A DNA stretch of 64,000 nt from Flavobacteriales bacterium (GCA_024103275.1 JAGFIV010000090.1:1-64000); one strand, 5' to 3'; counted from the stretch's first letter, positions 1 to 7,955 are shown. Numbers and translations: made by a program. Notes: generated by a model from the sequence alone, not told the origin.

Positions 1-122
1 TGCGGTCCACCCCACGGTCGGGCCGGATCCATGTGGACATGGCCCAACTGCCGGCTGGATCGTACACCTGCGAGCTGCACCATGCAGGCGGCCTGTTGGT
101 GGCCCGCCTGCTGAAGCGTTAG
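1..122 (+). CDS. 3' end of a T9SS cargo protein (partial, left edge)
   Basis: Only the last 39 codons are in the window, read from base 3 and ending at TAG 120-122. The peptide has the pattern of a type A T9SS C-terminal sorting domain: a short strand, the LPAGSYTCEL turn (compare the common L-x-x-G-x-Y), and a basic end, LLKR. Such domains direct export across the outer membrane by the type IX system, after which they are cleaved. The passenger part lies outside the window, so its function is unknown. The MITE-like element starts six bases after the stop. Confidence 0.8.
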   Translation, partial: RSTPRSGRIHVDMAQLPAGSYTCELHHAGGLLVARLLKR

Positions 123-128
123 GCGGCA

Positions 129-225
129 GGGCTATCGCGTCTTATTTCTCCCGCCAGTACTGGGCCTGCTGTTCCTACCCCTTTGCCGAAGTCATGACCG
201 TTGATGAATGAAGACGCGATAGCCC
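129..225. mobile_element. Short copy of a MITE-like palindromic element
   Basis: A 97-bp element is bounded by perfect 15-bp terminal inverted repeats, GGGCTATCGCGTCTT at 129-143 and its complement at 211-225. The same ends and the same inner flanks recur at 48829-49054 in a 226-bp version. This short copy matches the left 33 bp and right ~64 bp of the long copy with about two mismatches and lacks the central hairpin region, so it looks like an internal deletion derivative. It encodes nothing plausible. It sits between a T9SS gene and prfB. Confidence 0.8.
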
Positions 226-297
226 CGTCCAATACCTGCCGATCCGGCCTCTGCTCCGTAACTTCGCCGCCCGAAAATTTCCCTCTCCGCCCACGCC

Positions 298-1398
298 ATG
301 ATCACCATCGAGAAGATCAACGACCTCACCGAGCGGCTGGAGGCGCTGAAAGGCTATCTCAACGTGGAGGAGAAGCGCGGGCAGATCAAGGAAGAGGAGA
401 AGTACACCCTGGACCCCGATTTTTGGAACAACCAGAAAAAGGCCCAGGCGGTGATGCACAAGATCCGCGAGCTGAAGCGCTGGGTGGAGCTGTACGAGGG
501 CGTGAAGCGCGAGGTGGACGACGCGGAGGTGACCTACGAGTTCTTCAAGAGCAAGGACGCCACCGAGCAGGAGCTGGAGGCCCAGTACAAGAAGGCCCTG
601 GCGGCCTTGGAGGAGCTGGAGTTCAAGAACATGCTCAGCGCCGAGGAGGACCCGCTGAGCGCCGTGGTGCAGATCACCAGCGGCGCGGGCGGCACCGAGA
701 GCAACGACTGGGCGCTGATGCTGCTGCGCATGTACCGCATGTGGGCCGAGAAGGAGGGATACCAGGTGAAGATCCTCGATTATCAAGATGGCGAAGCGGC
801 GGGCATCAAGCAGGCCACCATGGAGGTGGGCGGCGAGTTCGCCTTCGGCATGCTGAAAGGGGAGAACGGCGTACACCGCCTGGTGCGCATCAGCCCCTTC
901 GACAGCAACGCGCGGCGCCACACCAGCTTCGTCAGCGTATACGTGTACCCGCTGGTGGACGAGAGCATCGAGATCGACATCAACCCGGCGGACATCACCT
1001 GGGACACCTTCCGCAGCGGCGGCGCCGGCGGCCAGAACGTGAACAAGGTGGAGACCGGCGTACGCCTGCGCCACGCACCCACGGGCATCATCATCGAGAA
1101 CACCGAGACACGCAGCCAGCTGGACAACAAGAACAAGGCCTTGCAGCTGCTGAAGAGCCAGTTGTACGAACTGGAATTGGAGAGACGACGCAGTAAGCGC
1201 AGCGAGATCGAGGCGGGCAAGAAGAAGATCGAATGGGGCAGCCAGATCCGCAACTACGTGCTTCAACCGTACAAACTGGTGAAGGACGTGCGCACCGACC
1301 ACGAGACCAGCAGCGTGGATGATGTGCTCAACGGCGAGATCGACGAGTTCCTCAAGGCCTGGCTGATGCAGCACGGGCAGAGCCAGAAAATTGCTTGA
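298..1398 (+). CDS. prfB: Peptide chain release factor 2
   Basis: Class I release factor that reads UGA and UAA and triggers peptidyl-tRNA hydrolysis on the ribosome. At 366 aa it has normal RF2 length. The stop-codon-recognition tripeptide SPF is at residues 199-201 and the catalytic GGQ at 244-246 ([10 protein letters not shown] context). In many bacteria prfB carries an in-frame UGA near codon 25 and needs a +1 frameshift. Here the equivalent spot after LKGYL reads straight through (CTC AAC GTG), so the autoregulatory frameshift is absent. The ATG at 298 gives a full N-terminus matching the family. Confidence 0.97.
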   Translation: MITIEKINDLTERLEALKGYLNVEEKRGQIKEEEKYTLDPDFWNNQKKAQAVMHKIRELKRWVELYEGVKREVDDAEVTYEFFKSKDATEQELEAQYKKALAALEELEFKNMLSAEEDPLSAVVQITSGAGGTESNDWALMLLRMYRMWAEKEGYQVKILDYQDGEAAGIKQATMEVGGEFAFGMLKGENGVHRLVRISPFDSNARRHTSFVSVYVYPLVDESIEIDINPADITWDTFRSGGAGGQNVNKVETGVRLRHAPTGIIIENTETRSQLDNKNKALQLLKSQLYELELERRRSKRSEIEAGKKKIEWGSQIRNYVLQPYKLVKDVRTDHETSSVDDVLNGEIDEFLKAWLMQHGQSQKIA

Positions 1399-1404
1399 GT
1401 TGAT

Positions 1405-1438
1405 CGGACGATCAGATAATCAGACGATCAGGTGATCC
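1405..1438. repeat. Short GATCA-rich repeat between prfB and arsC
   Basis: Four near-identical 8-mers of the form CAGACGAT / CAGATAAT / CAGGTGAT follow each other just after prfB. They resemble the drifting short repeats in other intergenic gaps of this window but have an 8-bp period. No function is evident. Confidence 0.45.
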
Positions 1439-1463
1439 TTTGATCGACACATTGCACAGACCC

Positions 1464-1820
1464 ATGCCCGGATACACCATCTACCACAACCCGCGCTGCA
1501 GCACCAGCTGCAAGGCCATGTCACTGCTGAAGGAGAACGGCATTGAGCCCGACGTGGTGGAATACCTCAAGGAGGCACCATCCGAGGAGGACCTGCGCAA
1601 GCTGCTGGCCAAGCTGGGCCTGCCCGCGGAACAGCTCGTGCGGAAGAAGGACGCGCTGTACAAGGAGAAATACCAAGGCCTTCACCTGAACGAACATGAA
1701 TGGATCCGTGTTATGCACGAGAATCCGCAGCTCATCGAGCGCCCTGTGGTGATCAAGGGCCACAAGGCGGTGATCGGCAGGCCGCTGGAGAACATCGTGG
1801 AACTGATCAACCGGAAATAA
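1464..1820 (+). CDS. arsC: Arsenate reductase, glutaredoxin-coupled ArsC type
   Basis: A 118-residue thioredoxin-fold protein of the ArsC/Spx family, the usual length. It starts with a beta strand and the active-site loop NPRCSTSCK with Cys12. Arg60, Arg93 and Arg106 (in RPVVI and IGRP) fall almost exactly where E. coli ArsC has Arg60, Arg94 and Arg107, which bind arsenate. A true reductase is therefore more likely than an Spx regulator, although many chromosomal Bacteroidota members are of untested activity. The ATG at 1464 is preferred to the upstream TTG at 1440 because it places Cys at position 12. No ars operon partners are nearby. Confidence 0.85.
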   Translation: MPGYTIYHNPRCSTSCKAMSLLKENGIEPDVVEYLKEAPSEEDLRKLLAKLGLPAEQLVRKKDALYKEKYQGLHLNEHEWIRVMHENPQLIERPVVIKGHKAVIGRPLENIVELINRK

Positions 1821-1825
1821 GTAAC

Positions 1826-1966
1826 GTCGAGGCACCGCCTCGACCCCAGAGAGCATCATCGAAGCACCACCCCAACCCAGCATGAGCGTACCGTCGAGGC
1901 ACCGCCTCGACCCAAGAGAGCAAAAGCAAGGCCCAAAGCATTGTACCGTCGAGGCACCGCCTCGAC
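1826..1966. repeat. Three copies of a 19-nt perfect palindrome upstream of fumC
   Basis: GTCGAGGCACCGCCTCGAC occurs at 1826-1844, 1893-1911 and 1948-1966. Each copy is an 8-bp perfect stem with an ACC loop, all in the same direction, spaced 67 and 55 bp. Flanks are partly conserved (GTACC before and CCCAAGAGAGC after). The last copy ends 13 bp before the fumC start. It could be a REP-like element or a multi-site operator; the sequence alone does not decide. Confidence 0.85.
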
Positions 1967-1979
1967 CCAATCATAGAAA

Positions 1980-3374
1980 ATGGACTACCGCATCGAGAAG
2001 GACACCATGGGCGAGGTGAAAGTGCCCGCCGACAAATACTGGGGCGCACAGACCGAGCGCAGCCGAAACAACTTCCGCATCGGCCCGCCGGCCAGCATGC
2101 CCAAGGAGATCATCCACGCCTTCGCCTACCTGAAGAAGGCCGCCGCATTGGCCAACACCGAGCTGGGCAAGCTGCCCCAGGAGAAGTGCGACCTGATCGG
2201 CAAGGTGTGCGACGAGATCCTGGAGCACAAGCTCGATGACCAGTTCCCGCTGGTGATCTGGCAGACCGGCAGCGGCACCCAGAGCAACATGAACGTGAAC
2301 GAGGTGGTGGCCAATCGCGCCCATGTGCTGCAGGGCGGCAAGCTCACCGACGCGGACAAGGTGCTGAAGCCGAACGACGACGTGAACAAGAGCCAGAGCA
2401 GCAACGACACCTTCCCCACGGCCATGCACATCGCCGCGTACACCGCCACGGTGAAGGTGACCCTGCCGGGCGTGAAGAAGCTGCACGCCACGCTGGTGAA
2501 GAAAAGCGCGGAGTTCAAGGATATCGTGAAGACCGGCCGCACCCACTTCATGGACGCCACGCCGCTCACCCTGGGCCAGGAGTTCAGCGGCTATGTGCAG
2601 CAGCTGGAGAACGGCATCCGAGCAGTGGAGAACGCGCTGGAGATGGTGCGGCAACTGGCCTTGGGCGGCACTGCCGTGGGCACCGGGCTCAACGCGCCTG
2701 CGGGCTACAGCGTGCTGGTGGCCAAGAAGATCGCCGAGCTCACGGGCCTGCCCTTCGTCACCGCGCCGAACAAGTTCGAGGCCTTGGCCGCGCACGACGC
2801 CATGGTGGAACTGAGCGGCGCCTTCAAGCGCCTTGCGGTGAGCCTCAACAAGATCGGCAACGACGTGCGCATGCTCAGCAGCGGCCCGCGCAGCGGCATC
2901 GGCGAGATCATCATCCCGGACAACGAACCCGGCTCCTCCATCATGCCCGGCAAGGTGAACCCCACCCAGCCCGAGGCCCTCACCATGGTGTGCGCCCAAG
3001 TGATCGGCAACGACGTGGCCGTGAACGTCGGTGGCATGCAGGGCCAGTTCGAGCTCAATGTCTTCAAGCCCGTGATCGCCGCCAACGTGCTGCAGAGCGC
3101 CCACCTGCTGGGTGATGCCTGCGTCAGCTTCAACGATCATTGCGCCGAGGGCATCAAGCCGAACAAGCCTGTGCTGAAACAGCACCTGGAGAACTCCCTC
3201 ATGCTCGTCACTGCGCTGAACACCCATATCGGCTACTACAAGAGCGCCGAGATCGCCAACAAGGCGCACCGCGAAGGCACCACGCTGAAGCAGGCCGCCT
3301 TGGCCCTGGGCTATGTGAGCGCCGAGGACTTCGATAAGTGGGTGGACCCGGCCAAGATGGTGAGCGGGGGATAG
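1980..3374 (+). CDS. fumC: Fumarate hydratase class II
   Basis: Iron-independent fumarase of the TCA cycle, interconverting fumarate and L-malate, 464 aa as in the family. The catalytic His is H189 in [10 protein letters not shown] and the catalytic Ser S319 lies in the fumarase/aspartase signature loop [13 protein letters not shown]. These positions differ by one from E. coli FumC (H188, S318). The homologous aspartase and argininosuccinate lyase are less likely given the whole-protein resemblance (N-terminal [25 protein letters not shown] region). The 5' region contains three hairpin repeats that could influence expression. It reads alone, without operon partners. Confidence 0.96.
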   Translation: MDYRIEKDTMGEVKVPADKYWGAQTERSRNNFRIGPPASMPKEIIHAFAYLKKAAALANTELGKLPQEKCDLIGKVCDEILEHKLDDQFPLVIWQTGSGTQSNMNVNEVVANRAHVLQGGKLTDADKVLKPNDDVNKSQSSNDTFPTAMHIAAYTATVKVTLPGVKKLHATLVKKSAEFKDIVKTGRTHFMDATPLTLGQEFSGYVQQLENGIRAVENALEMVRQLALGGTAVGTGLNAPAGYSVLVAKKIAELTGLPFVTAPNKFEALAAHDAMVELSGAFKRLAVSLNKIGNDVRMLSSGPRSGIGEIIIPDNEPGSSIMPGKVNPTQPEALTMVCAQVIGNDVAVNVGGMQGQFELNVFKPVIAANVLQSAHLLGDACVSFNDHCAEGIKPNKPVLKQHLENSLMLVTALNTHIGYYKSAEIANKAHREGTTLKQAALALGYVSAEDFDKWVDPAKMVSGG

Positions 3375-3424
3375 GGCCGGATCGGGGAGAGGCTGAAGGA
3401 GGCTTGGGTCAGGTCGGATCCGAG

Positions 3425-3432
3425 TACCTTTG
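3425..3432 (+). promoter_or_regulatory. Bacteroidota-type -7 box (TACCTTTG)
   Basis: Exact match to the TAnnTTTG consensus, ending 8 bases before the ATG of the putative antitoxin at 3441. Transcription would start at or very near the start codon. No clear -33 TTG is present. Confidence 0.6.
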
Positions 3433-3440
3433 AGGGTACG

Positions 3441-3641
3441 ATGACGAACAAGCAGTTGAAGATCGCAATAGCGAATGCGGTTGCCAAGGTGCCCGATCAG
3501 GCTCCCGTGGAGATGCTTCAGCACGTACTGGAGGCCATAGAGGCATTGGCACAGGCCGACCAGCAGAAATTGGAGCGAATGGACCGCTTCATGAAGATCA
3601 TAGAGGAAGACCGGGGATTGCTTGCCCGGTTGGCCCAATGA
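3441..3641 (+). CDS. Small protein upstream of Doc toxin; putative antitoxin
   Basis: A 66-aa mostly helical, charged protein with no signal peptide and no family I recognise. Its stop overlaps the start of the Fic/Doc gene in an ATGA arrangement (3638-3641), which implies translational coupling. The position, size and overlap are those of an antitoxin in a type II toxin-antitoxin pair, but it does not show the Phd fold signature, so antitoxin function is inferred from context only. A TAnnTTTG box lies right before its start. Confidence 0.6.
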   Translation: MTNKQLKIAIANAVAKVPDQAPVEMLQHVLEAIEALAQADQQKLERMDRFMKIIEEDRGLLARLAQ

Positions 3642-4021
3642 TCGATCGGTCCGAAGCACTGCTCTATCATGAAGAGCTTGTGCGCCGCTTCGGCGGGTCG
3701 CAAGGAGTACGTGATGAAGGCATCCTGGATGCAGCGCTCCACCGCCCCTTTGCAACATTCGGCGGAGTGGACCTGTTCCCCACTCCGGAGAGCAAGGCTG
3801 CTGCCATCATGCATGGGATCATCACGGGTCATCCGTTCATTGATGGCAACAAACGCACGGGTTATGCACTGGCCCGGCTTATCCTTCAGGTCCATGGGCT
3901 TGACATCGAGGCAACAGAGGATGAGCGGTACGACCTCGTGATCCAAGTGGCCACCGGCCAGCTGGATGCGGATGGCGTACGTGCCTGGCTGGAGCCCCGA
4001 GTGAAGCAGGTTCGGGCATGA
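3638..4021 (+). CDS. doc: Fic/Doc-family toxin (death-on-curing type)
   Basis: 127 aa, the normal length for Doc. The Fic motif is intact as HPFIDGNKR at residues 65-73, followed by TGYALA. Doc-type proteins modify their target with a nucleotide (phosphorylation of EF-Tu by P1 Doc; AMPylation by other Fic proteins) and halt growth unless neutralised. The gene overlaps the small upstream gene by 4 bp, typical of a toxin-antitoxin operon. Which reaction it catalyses cannot be told from sequence alone, though the short single-domain form favours the Doc branch. Confidence 0.87.
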   Translation: MIDRSEALLYHEELVRRFGGSQGVRDEGILDAALHRPFATFGGVDLFPTPESKAAAIMHGIITGHPFIDGNKRTGYALARLILQVHGLDIEATEDERYDLVIQVATGQLDADGVRAWLEPRVKQVRA

Positions 4022-4091
4022 TGGGCTGCGTTGCCCAAGCCCATCCGTGTTCACTGAGCCATTGCGACGCCTTCGGCGAAGAAAGGTCTGC

Positions 4092-4200
4092 GTTCATCCG
4101 TGGTTAACCCCAACCAGAAAAGCGCCGGATGCCCATCGCGGAACTGACGGCGAAGCGGGGATTGCATTCATCCGTGTTCACCCGCGTTCATCCGTGGTTT
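4092..4200. repeat. TTCATCCGTG repeats in the gap before the Crp/Fnr gene
   Basis: The words GTTCATCCGTGGTT (4092-4105) and TTCATCCGTGTTCACCCGCG followed by another TTCATCCGTGGTTT (4167-4200) form three close copies with a roughly 10-bp inner period. The rest of 4022-4276 holds no convincing gene. Confidence 0.6.
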
Positions 4201-4276
4201 ACTCCACCAGGAAAGTGCCGCAAGGCGCTGGGTCCCTTTCCATGGATCTGTACCGTCAAGGCCGTAAATTGGGGCC

Positions 4277-4906
4277 ATGTTCACCGAAAAAGCGCTCCAG
4301 CAGGCGTTTGATGCCGTGGTGACGCGGCGCAGTTTTCCCGCAGGCACCGTGATCATGCGCCCGGGGGATGTCATCACACAGATTCCGATCGTGGCCAAGG
4401 GCAGCCTGCGGATCTTGGCCCAGGATCCCGACGGCAAGGAGCGCTTCCTCTACCACATCCTCCCCGGCGAAACATGCTCGCTCTCGCTCACCTGTTGCGA
4501 GGCCCGCAAGACCAGTGCGATCCTGGCCGTGGTGGAGGAGGATGCCGAGCTGCAGATGGTGCCCGCGCGCTACGCCGATGAATGGATGGTGTACCCCGAA
4601 TGGCGGCGCTACGTGGGCGCGGCACAGGCCCAGCGCTTCGGTGAGTTGCTGGAGACCATCGAGACCCTGGCCTTCCGCCGCATGGACGACCAGCTGTGGG
4701 ACTACCTGGTGAAGCGCGCCCAGGCCACCGGCGAGACCAACCTGAGGGTTACGCACCAAGACATCGCCCAGGAGCTGGGCTCACCGCGCGAGGTGATCAC
4801 GCGCCTGCTCCAGCAATTGCAACGCAAGGGGCTGGTCACGCTTTCGCGCGGGGCGGTACAAGTTCACATGTCCAGCGCACGCGTTCCTTCACAGGAACGG
4901 CCGTAG
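4277..4906 (+). CDS. Crp/Fnr-family transcriptional regulator
   Basis: 209 aa with an N-terminal cyclic-nucleotide-binding-like beta roll (about 10-120) and a C-terminal winged helix (about 145-200: [21 protein letters not shown]). There is no FNR-type cysteine cluster, but an adjacent Cys pair (about residues 75-76, LTCCEARK) sits in the sensor domain and could sense redox or sulfur species. The gene runs towards the sulfur cluster on the opposite strand and its 3' end overlaps trxA by 18 bp. Regulators of this type often sit beside persulfide dioxygenase/rhodanese/TSUP genes in Bacteroidota, so it is the likely controller of that cluster. This is inference from context. Confidence 0.88.
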   Translation: MFTEKALQQAFDAVVTRRSFPAGTVIMRPGDVITQIPIVAKGSLRILAQDPDGKERFLYHILPGETCSLSLTCCEARKTSAILAVVEEDAELQMVPARYADEWMVYPEWRRYVGAAQAQRFGELLETIETLAFRRMDDQLWDYLVKRAQATGETNLRVTHQDIAQELGSPREVITRLLQQLQRKGLVTLSRGAVQVHMSSARVPSQERP

Positions 4907-5194
4907 GGCCTGCTGCAACTGCTCGGAGCTCAGCACCCCGCTCTGGCGCCACACGATGCTGCCGTTCTTGAAGATGGCCAGCGTGGGCACGCCCCGCACT
5001 TGGTATGCCTGTGCGGCCGCCGGGTTCCGGTCAATGTCCACCTTGATGACCACCGCCTTGTCGCCTACCATGCCCTTGAACTCGTCCAAAATCGGTTTCA
5101 TGGCTTGGCAGGGACCGCACCATTCCGCCGAGAAATCGACCACTACCGGCTTATCGCCATTGATCAGGTCCTTGAAGGTCAGCTTGGTGTCCAT
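4889..5194 (-). CDS. trxA: Thioredoxin
   Basis: 101-aa cytoplasmic thioredoxin with the canonical WCGPC active site at residues 25-29, the cis-proline in VRGVPTL, and the usual length for TrxA. It is the last gene of a minus-strand operon with a DUF2892-like protein, a rhodanese and a DUF6132 protein, so it probably reduces protein or low-molecular persulfides released by rhodaneses as well as ordinary disulfides. It converges with the Crp/Fnr gene, with which its 3' end overlaps. Confidence 0.94.
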   Translation of the reverse strand: MDTKLTFKDLINGDKPVVVDFSAEWCGPCQAMKPILDEFKGMVGDKAVVIKVDIDRNPAAAQAYQVRGVPTLAIFKNGSIVWRQSGVLSSEQLQQALRPFL

Positions 5195-5197
5195 GGT

Positions 5198-5422
5198 TCA
5201 ATGCACTTCGTCGCATGTTGCTTCCTGAACATCCGTGCTGCCGTTGTGGTTCATCCCACCGGTGCAAGCCTGACCCGAACAGGATACATTGAAGAGTGCC
5301 TGTGCCCCCAGTATGATCCCTGCCAGCCAAGCGATGGGCTCATGTTCCATGATGCCTGCCCCCAGGAAGGCCGCCGCCAGTACCAGGCGCAGCACGCGTG
5401 CGGTGGTCAGGTTCATCATCAT
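5198..5422 (-). CDS. Small DUF2892-like (YgaP-type) membrane protein
   Basis: 74 aa with two predicted membrane helices (about 8-25 and 28-45) and a Cys-containing tail (FNVSCSGQACTGG). This resembles the transmembrane part of YgaP (DUF2892), which in other bacteria is fused to a rhodanese; here the rhodanese is the adjacent upstream gene. The start ATG at 5420-5422 overlaps the rhodanese stop (ATGA), so the two are translationally coupled. A likely role is presenting sulfur transfer at the inner membrane; the exact substrate is unknown. Confidence 0.75.
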   Translation of the reverse strand: MMMNLTTARVLRLVLAAAFLGAGIMEHEPIAWLAGIILGAQALFNVSCSGQACTGGMNHNGSTDVQEATCDEVH

Positions 5423-5727
5423 CGGCAGTCCAGTTCCCTTTCCACGGCCGCCCATCCACCGCCGTTGTAGGCCTCATATCCTTGGCTTTTCAGGAAGGCG
5501 ACGGCACTGCCACTGCGGGCACCACTGGCGCAGCAGGCGATCACCGGTTTGTCCTTGGGCAGCTTTTTCAGTTTCTTGGGCAATTGGTCCAGCGGGATGT
5601 TGATCGAACCCTTTACGTGGCAATCGGCGTACTCGCCAACGGTACGGACATCCAGGATCACCGCGCCGCGGTCTTTCACCTCCTTCAGGTCCACCTTGGG
5701 GCCCATGCCGAAAAGTGTACGGAACAT
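5419..5727 (-). CDS. Single-domain rhodanese
   Basis: 102 aa, one rhodanese domain with the active-site loop CASGAR starting at Cys66 (preceded by Cys65) and the N-terminal ILDVRTVGEY strand. Rhodaneses carry persulfide sulfur on this cysteine and pass it to acceptors such as thioredoxin, cyanide or sulfite. It sits immediately after the DUF6132 stop and overlaps the DUF2892-like start, forming a tight four-gene operon with trxA. Confidence 0.92.
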   Translation of the reverse strand: MFRTLFGMGPKVDLKEVKDRGAVILDVRTVGEYADCHVKGSINIPLDQLPKKLKKLPKDKPVIACCASGARSGSAVAFLKSQGYEAYNGGGWAAVERELDCR

Positions 5728-5937
5728 TCAGTTGTTGGTTTTGTTGTTGGATACCGTCGGTTCCTTCTTGAAGCTGTTCACGACCAATGCGCCCATCAGG
5801 CCGCCGTACAGCGAGCTGTTCACCGGGCTGCTGGTGATGGCGCAGCCGTTGGTGCAGCCCCACCAGTACCAGTAGGCCCAGCCGGCCAAGGCACCCAGCG
5901 CGATGCCGAGCAGGGTGAGCAGCCAGGAACGCTTCAT
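5728..5937 (-). CDS. DUF6132-type small membrane protein
   Basis: 69 aa from the ATG at 5937 (a GTG two codons upstream is less likely). It has two hydrophobic helices around a conserved loop, WGCTNGCAITSSPVNSS, which I recognise from small Bacteroidota proteins labelled DUF6132. The conserved cysteines face the loop and could bind metal or carry sulfur, but no function is established. It is the first gene of the rhodanese-DUF2892-trxA operon. Confidence 0.72.
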   Translation of the reverse strand: MKRSWLLTLLGIALGALAGWAYWYWWGCTNGCAITSSPVNSSLYGGLMGALVVNSFKKEPTVSNNKTNN

Positions 5938-5960
5938 GATCACCTTCGTGTTACGGTCAG

Positions 5961-5968
5961 CAAAGGTC
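5961..5968 (-). promoter_or_regulatory. Weak -7 box (GACCTTTG) before the DUF6132 operon
   Basis: On the minus strand GACCTTTG differs from TAnnTTTG by one base of the TA and lies 24 bases before the ATG at 5937. The same GACCTTTG word precedes kynU at 27007-27014. Confidence 0.35.
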
Positions 5969-6062
5969 GGATGCTTGCCGAAGGTGGTCGGTGATGATCC
6001 TCACGGAAAGGGTCTTGGTCTAGTGTCCGGAGGTTGCCGGAAAAGCCGGCAGTGACAAGCCT

Positions 6063-6302
6063 TCAGAACAACTCGCGAACCAGGGCATCCCTCTCCAGTT
6101 GGTGATGGGTGCCAACGTCCCGTAGGACGGCCGATAGTGTTCCCACCTTGAGCGGCCTGTGATCCGGGATGGTCACATGGTGTTCGCCGTTCACCGTGGT
6201 CGTGATGTGGATATGGCTGCCTTTTTGCCTGGTGATGGTATAACCAAGCTTTTCCAAGGCCTTGGCAAGCTGCCTCCCGGTGATGTTCCGGGGAAGATTC
6301 AT
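6063..6302 (-). CDS. hicA: HicA-family toxin (YcfA-like mRNA interferase)
   Basis: 79 aa with the double-stranded RNA-binding-like HicA fold: an N-terminal helix (GRQLAKALEKLGY), the catalytic GSH with His30, and the TIPDHRPLKVGTLSAVL region. HicA toxins cleave mRNA. The gene follows hicB with a 4-bp overlap, so this operon is antitoxin first, toxin second. It lies between the two halves of the sulfur cluster. Confidence 0.88.
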   Translation of the reverse strand: MNLPRNITGRQLAKALEKLGYTITRQKGSHIHITTTVNGEHHVTIPDHRPLKVGTLSAVLRDVGTHHQLERDALVRELF

Positions 6303-6505
6303 GCCGCTATCACGATCTCCTTGAGGAAATGCAACCGGATCACCTTGGGCATTTCAGCCTCTTCGAAATGTGCGGACACCGCCTCTTTCACATTGGCCAA
6401 AAGCATTTCCATGTCCTCGCCATCGGTGAAGATCGATGCGCCCAAGGCCTCGGCCTCAAAGCCGCCTTCCGGCGATTCCCGTACGCTGAAGATGATCTCG
6501 GACAT
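6299..6505 (-). CDS. hicB: HicB-like antitoxin
   Basis: 68 aa with the partial RNase H-like HicB fold (SEIIFSVRESPEGGFEAEALG; then a helix DMEMLLANVKEAVSAHF). It lacks an added DNA-binding domain, so it resembles the short HicB/DUF1902 group. The ATG at 6505 is chosen over a GTG at 6508. The -7 box TATCTTTG ends only four bases before this ATG, so the transcript should be leaderless. The stop overlaps hicA. Confidence 0.82.
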   Translation of the reverse strand: MSEIIFSVRESPEGGFEAEALGASIFTDGEDMEMLLANVKEAVSAHFEEAEMPKVIRLHFLKEIVIAA

Positions 6506-6509
6506 CACT

Positions 6510-6517
6510 CAAAGATA
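6510..6517 (-). promoter_or_regulatory. -7 box (TATCTTTG) abutting hicB
   Basis: Perfect TAnnTTTG on the minus strand with only AGTG between it and the ATG at 6505. With the transcription start expected 4-7 bases after the box, the mRNA would begin at the start codon. Confidence 0.7.
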
Positions 6518-6542
6518 ATCCACCGGCACGGTAACGTTCCAA

Positions 6543-7955
6543 CTACTGCACGGCCTTGCCGGGGCATACGAAATCCGTCACCGGGAGGTCGGTCTTCTTG
6601 ATCGCCGCGAAGCCCCCGGCCACGTCCACCACGTTGTGGAAGCCGCGCGCCTTCAGCACCGATGCCGCGACCATGCTGCGGTAGCCGCCCGCGCAGTGGA
6701 TGTAGTTGGTCTCGTCCTTGTGGAATTCCGCCAAGTGATCGTTGAGGAATTGCAGGGGCGCGAAGCGGGCGTGCTCCAGATGTTCGGCGTTCCACTCTCC
6801 CGGTTTGCGTACGTCCACCACGTTCAAACGGCCGGTGCGCATGCGCCTGGCCAGTTCCTCGGCGGAGATGCTCTCCAAGGTGTCGGCCTCACGGCCCGCT
6901 GCGGCCCAAGCGGCCATGCCACCCTTGAGGAAGCCGCGCACGTTGTCGTAGCCCACGCGGGCCAGGCGCGTCACCGCTTCATCCTCGCTGCCTTCCTCGG
7001 CCACGAGCACGATCGGTTGCTTCACATCCGGGATCATGGTGCCCACCCACGGCGCGAAGTCGCCCCGCAGGCCAATGTTGATGCTGCGTGGCACGAAGCC
7101 GTCCTTGAACACCTGCGCGGGCCGCGTGTCCAGCACCAACGCGCCCTGGCTCTCCACCTCCAGCTCCACCTGCTCCGGCGTCAGCGCGCGCAGGCCGTGC
7201 TCCTTCACCTTTTCCAGGCTGGGGATGCTGCCGCGGTTCATGGCCACGTTCTGCGGGAAGTAGGCCGGCGGCGGCAGGATGCCCTCGGTGACCTCCTTGA
7301 TGAACTGCTCCTTGGTGGCGGCCTTCAGCGCGTAGTTCACCTGCTTCTGGTGGCCCAGGCTGTCCGAGGTCTCCTTGCTCATGTTCTTGCCGCAGGCGCT
7401 GCCGGCGCCGTGCGCAGGGTACACGATCACGTCATCCGGCAGGGGCATCACCTTGTTGTGCAGCGAATCGTAGAGGTGCCCGGCGAGGTCTTCCATGGTG
7501 AGGGAACCGGCCTTCTGGGCCAAGTCGGGGCGGCCCACATCGCCGATGAAGAGCGTATCGCCGCTGAAGAGGCTGTGCGGCTTGCCGTTCTCGTCCAGTA
7601 GCAAATAGCAGGCGCTTTCCATGGTGTGGCCGGGCGTGTGCAGCACTTGGATGGAGACCTTGCCCAGCTTGAGCTTCTCGCCGTCCGTGGCCACTTGTGC
7701 CGCGAATTCCGTCTTTGCGGTGGGTCCGTACACGATGGTGGCGCCGGTGCACTTCGCCAGGTCCACGTGCCCGCTGACGAAGTCGGCGTGGAAGTGGGTC
7801 TCCAGCACGTATTTGATCGTGGCGCCATCCTTGGCCGCCCGGTCGATGTACGGTTGGGGCTCGCGCAATGGGTCGATCACGGCCGCTTCGCCGTCGGATT
7901 CAATGTAATAGGCGCCTTGGGCCAGGCATCCGGTATAGATCTGTTCAATTTTCAT
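6543..7955 (-). CDS. Persulfide dioxygenase-like MBL protein fused to two rhodanese domains
   Basis: 470 aa. The N-terminal metallo-beta-lactamase domain (1-250) has THFHADFVSGH (H54, H56, D58), HTPGHT and the FIGDVGRPDL motif of ETHE1/persulfide dioxygenases. These oxidise glutathione or other low-molecular persulfides to sulfite. Two rhodanese domains follow. The first (about 270-360) has VAEEGSEDE where the catalytic Cys loop should be and is probably inactive; the second (about 370-460) keeps HCAGGYRS with an active Cys. The architecture resembles CstB-type sulfur proteins. The start is at 7955, 22 bases after the TSUP exporter gene, so both are likely one operon that detoxifies sulfide and exports the sulfite. 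Confidence 0.92.
   Translation of the reverse strand: MKIEQIYTGCLAQGAYYIESDGEAAVIDPLREPQPYIDRAAKDGATIKYVLETHFHADFVSGHVDLAKCTGATIVYGPTAKTEFAAQVATDGEKLKLGKVSIQVLHTPGHTMESACYLLLDENGKPHSLFSGDTLFIGDVGRPDLAQKAGSLTMEDLAGHLYDSLHNKVMPLPDDVIVYPAHGAGSACGKNMSKETSDSLGHQKQVNYALKAATKEQFIKEVTEGILPPPAYFPQNVAMNRGSIPSLEKVKEHGLRALTPEQVELEVESQGALVLDTRPAQVFKDGFVPRSINIGLRGDFAPWVGTMIPDVKQPIVLVAEEGSEDEAVTRLARVGYDNVRGFLKGGMAAWAAAGREADTLESISAEELARRMRTGRLNVVDVRKPGEWNAEHLEHARFAPLQFLNDHLAEFHKDETNYIHCAGGYRSMVAASVLKARGFHNVVDVAGGFAAIKKTDLPVTDFVCPGKAVQ

Noticed and set aside
298-420. Programmed +1 frameshift site in prfB
   Set aside because: No in-frame stop is present at the expected position.
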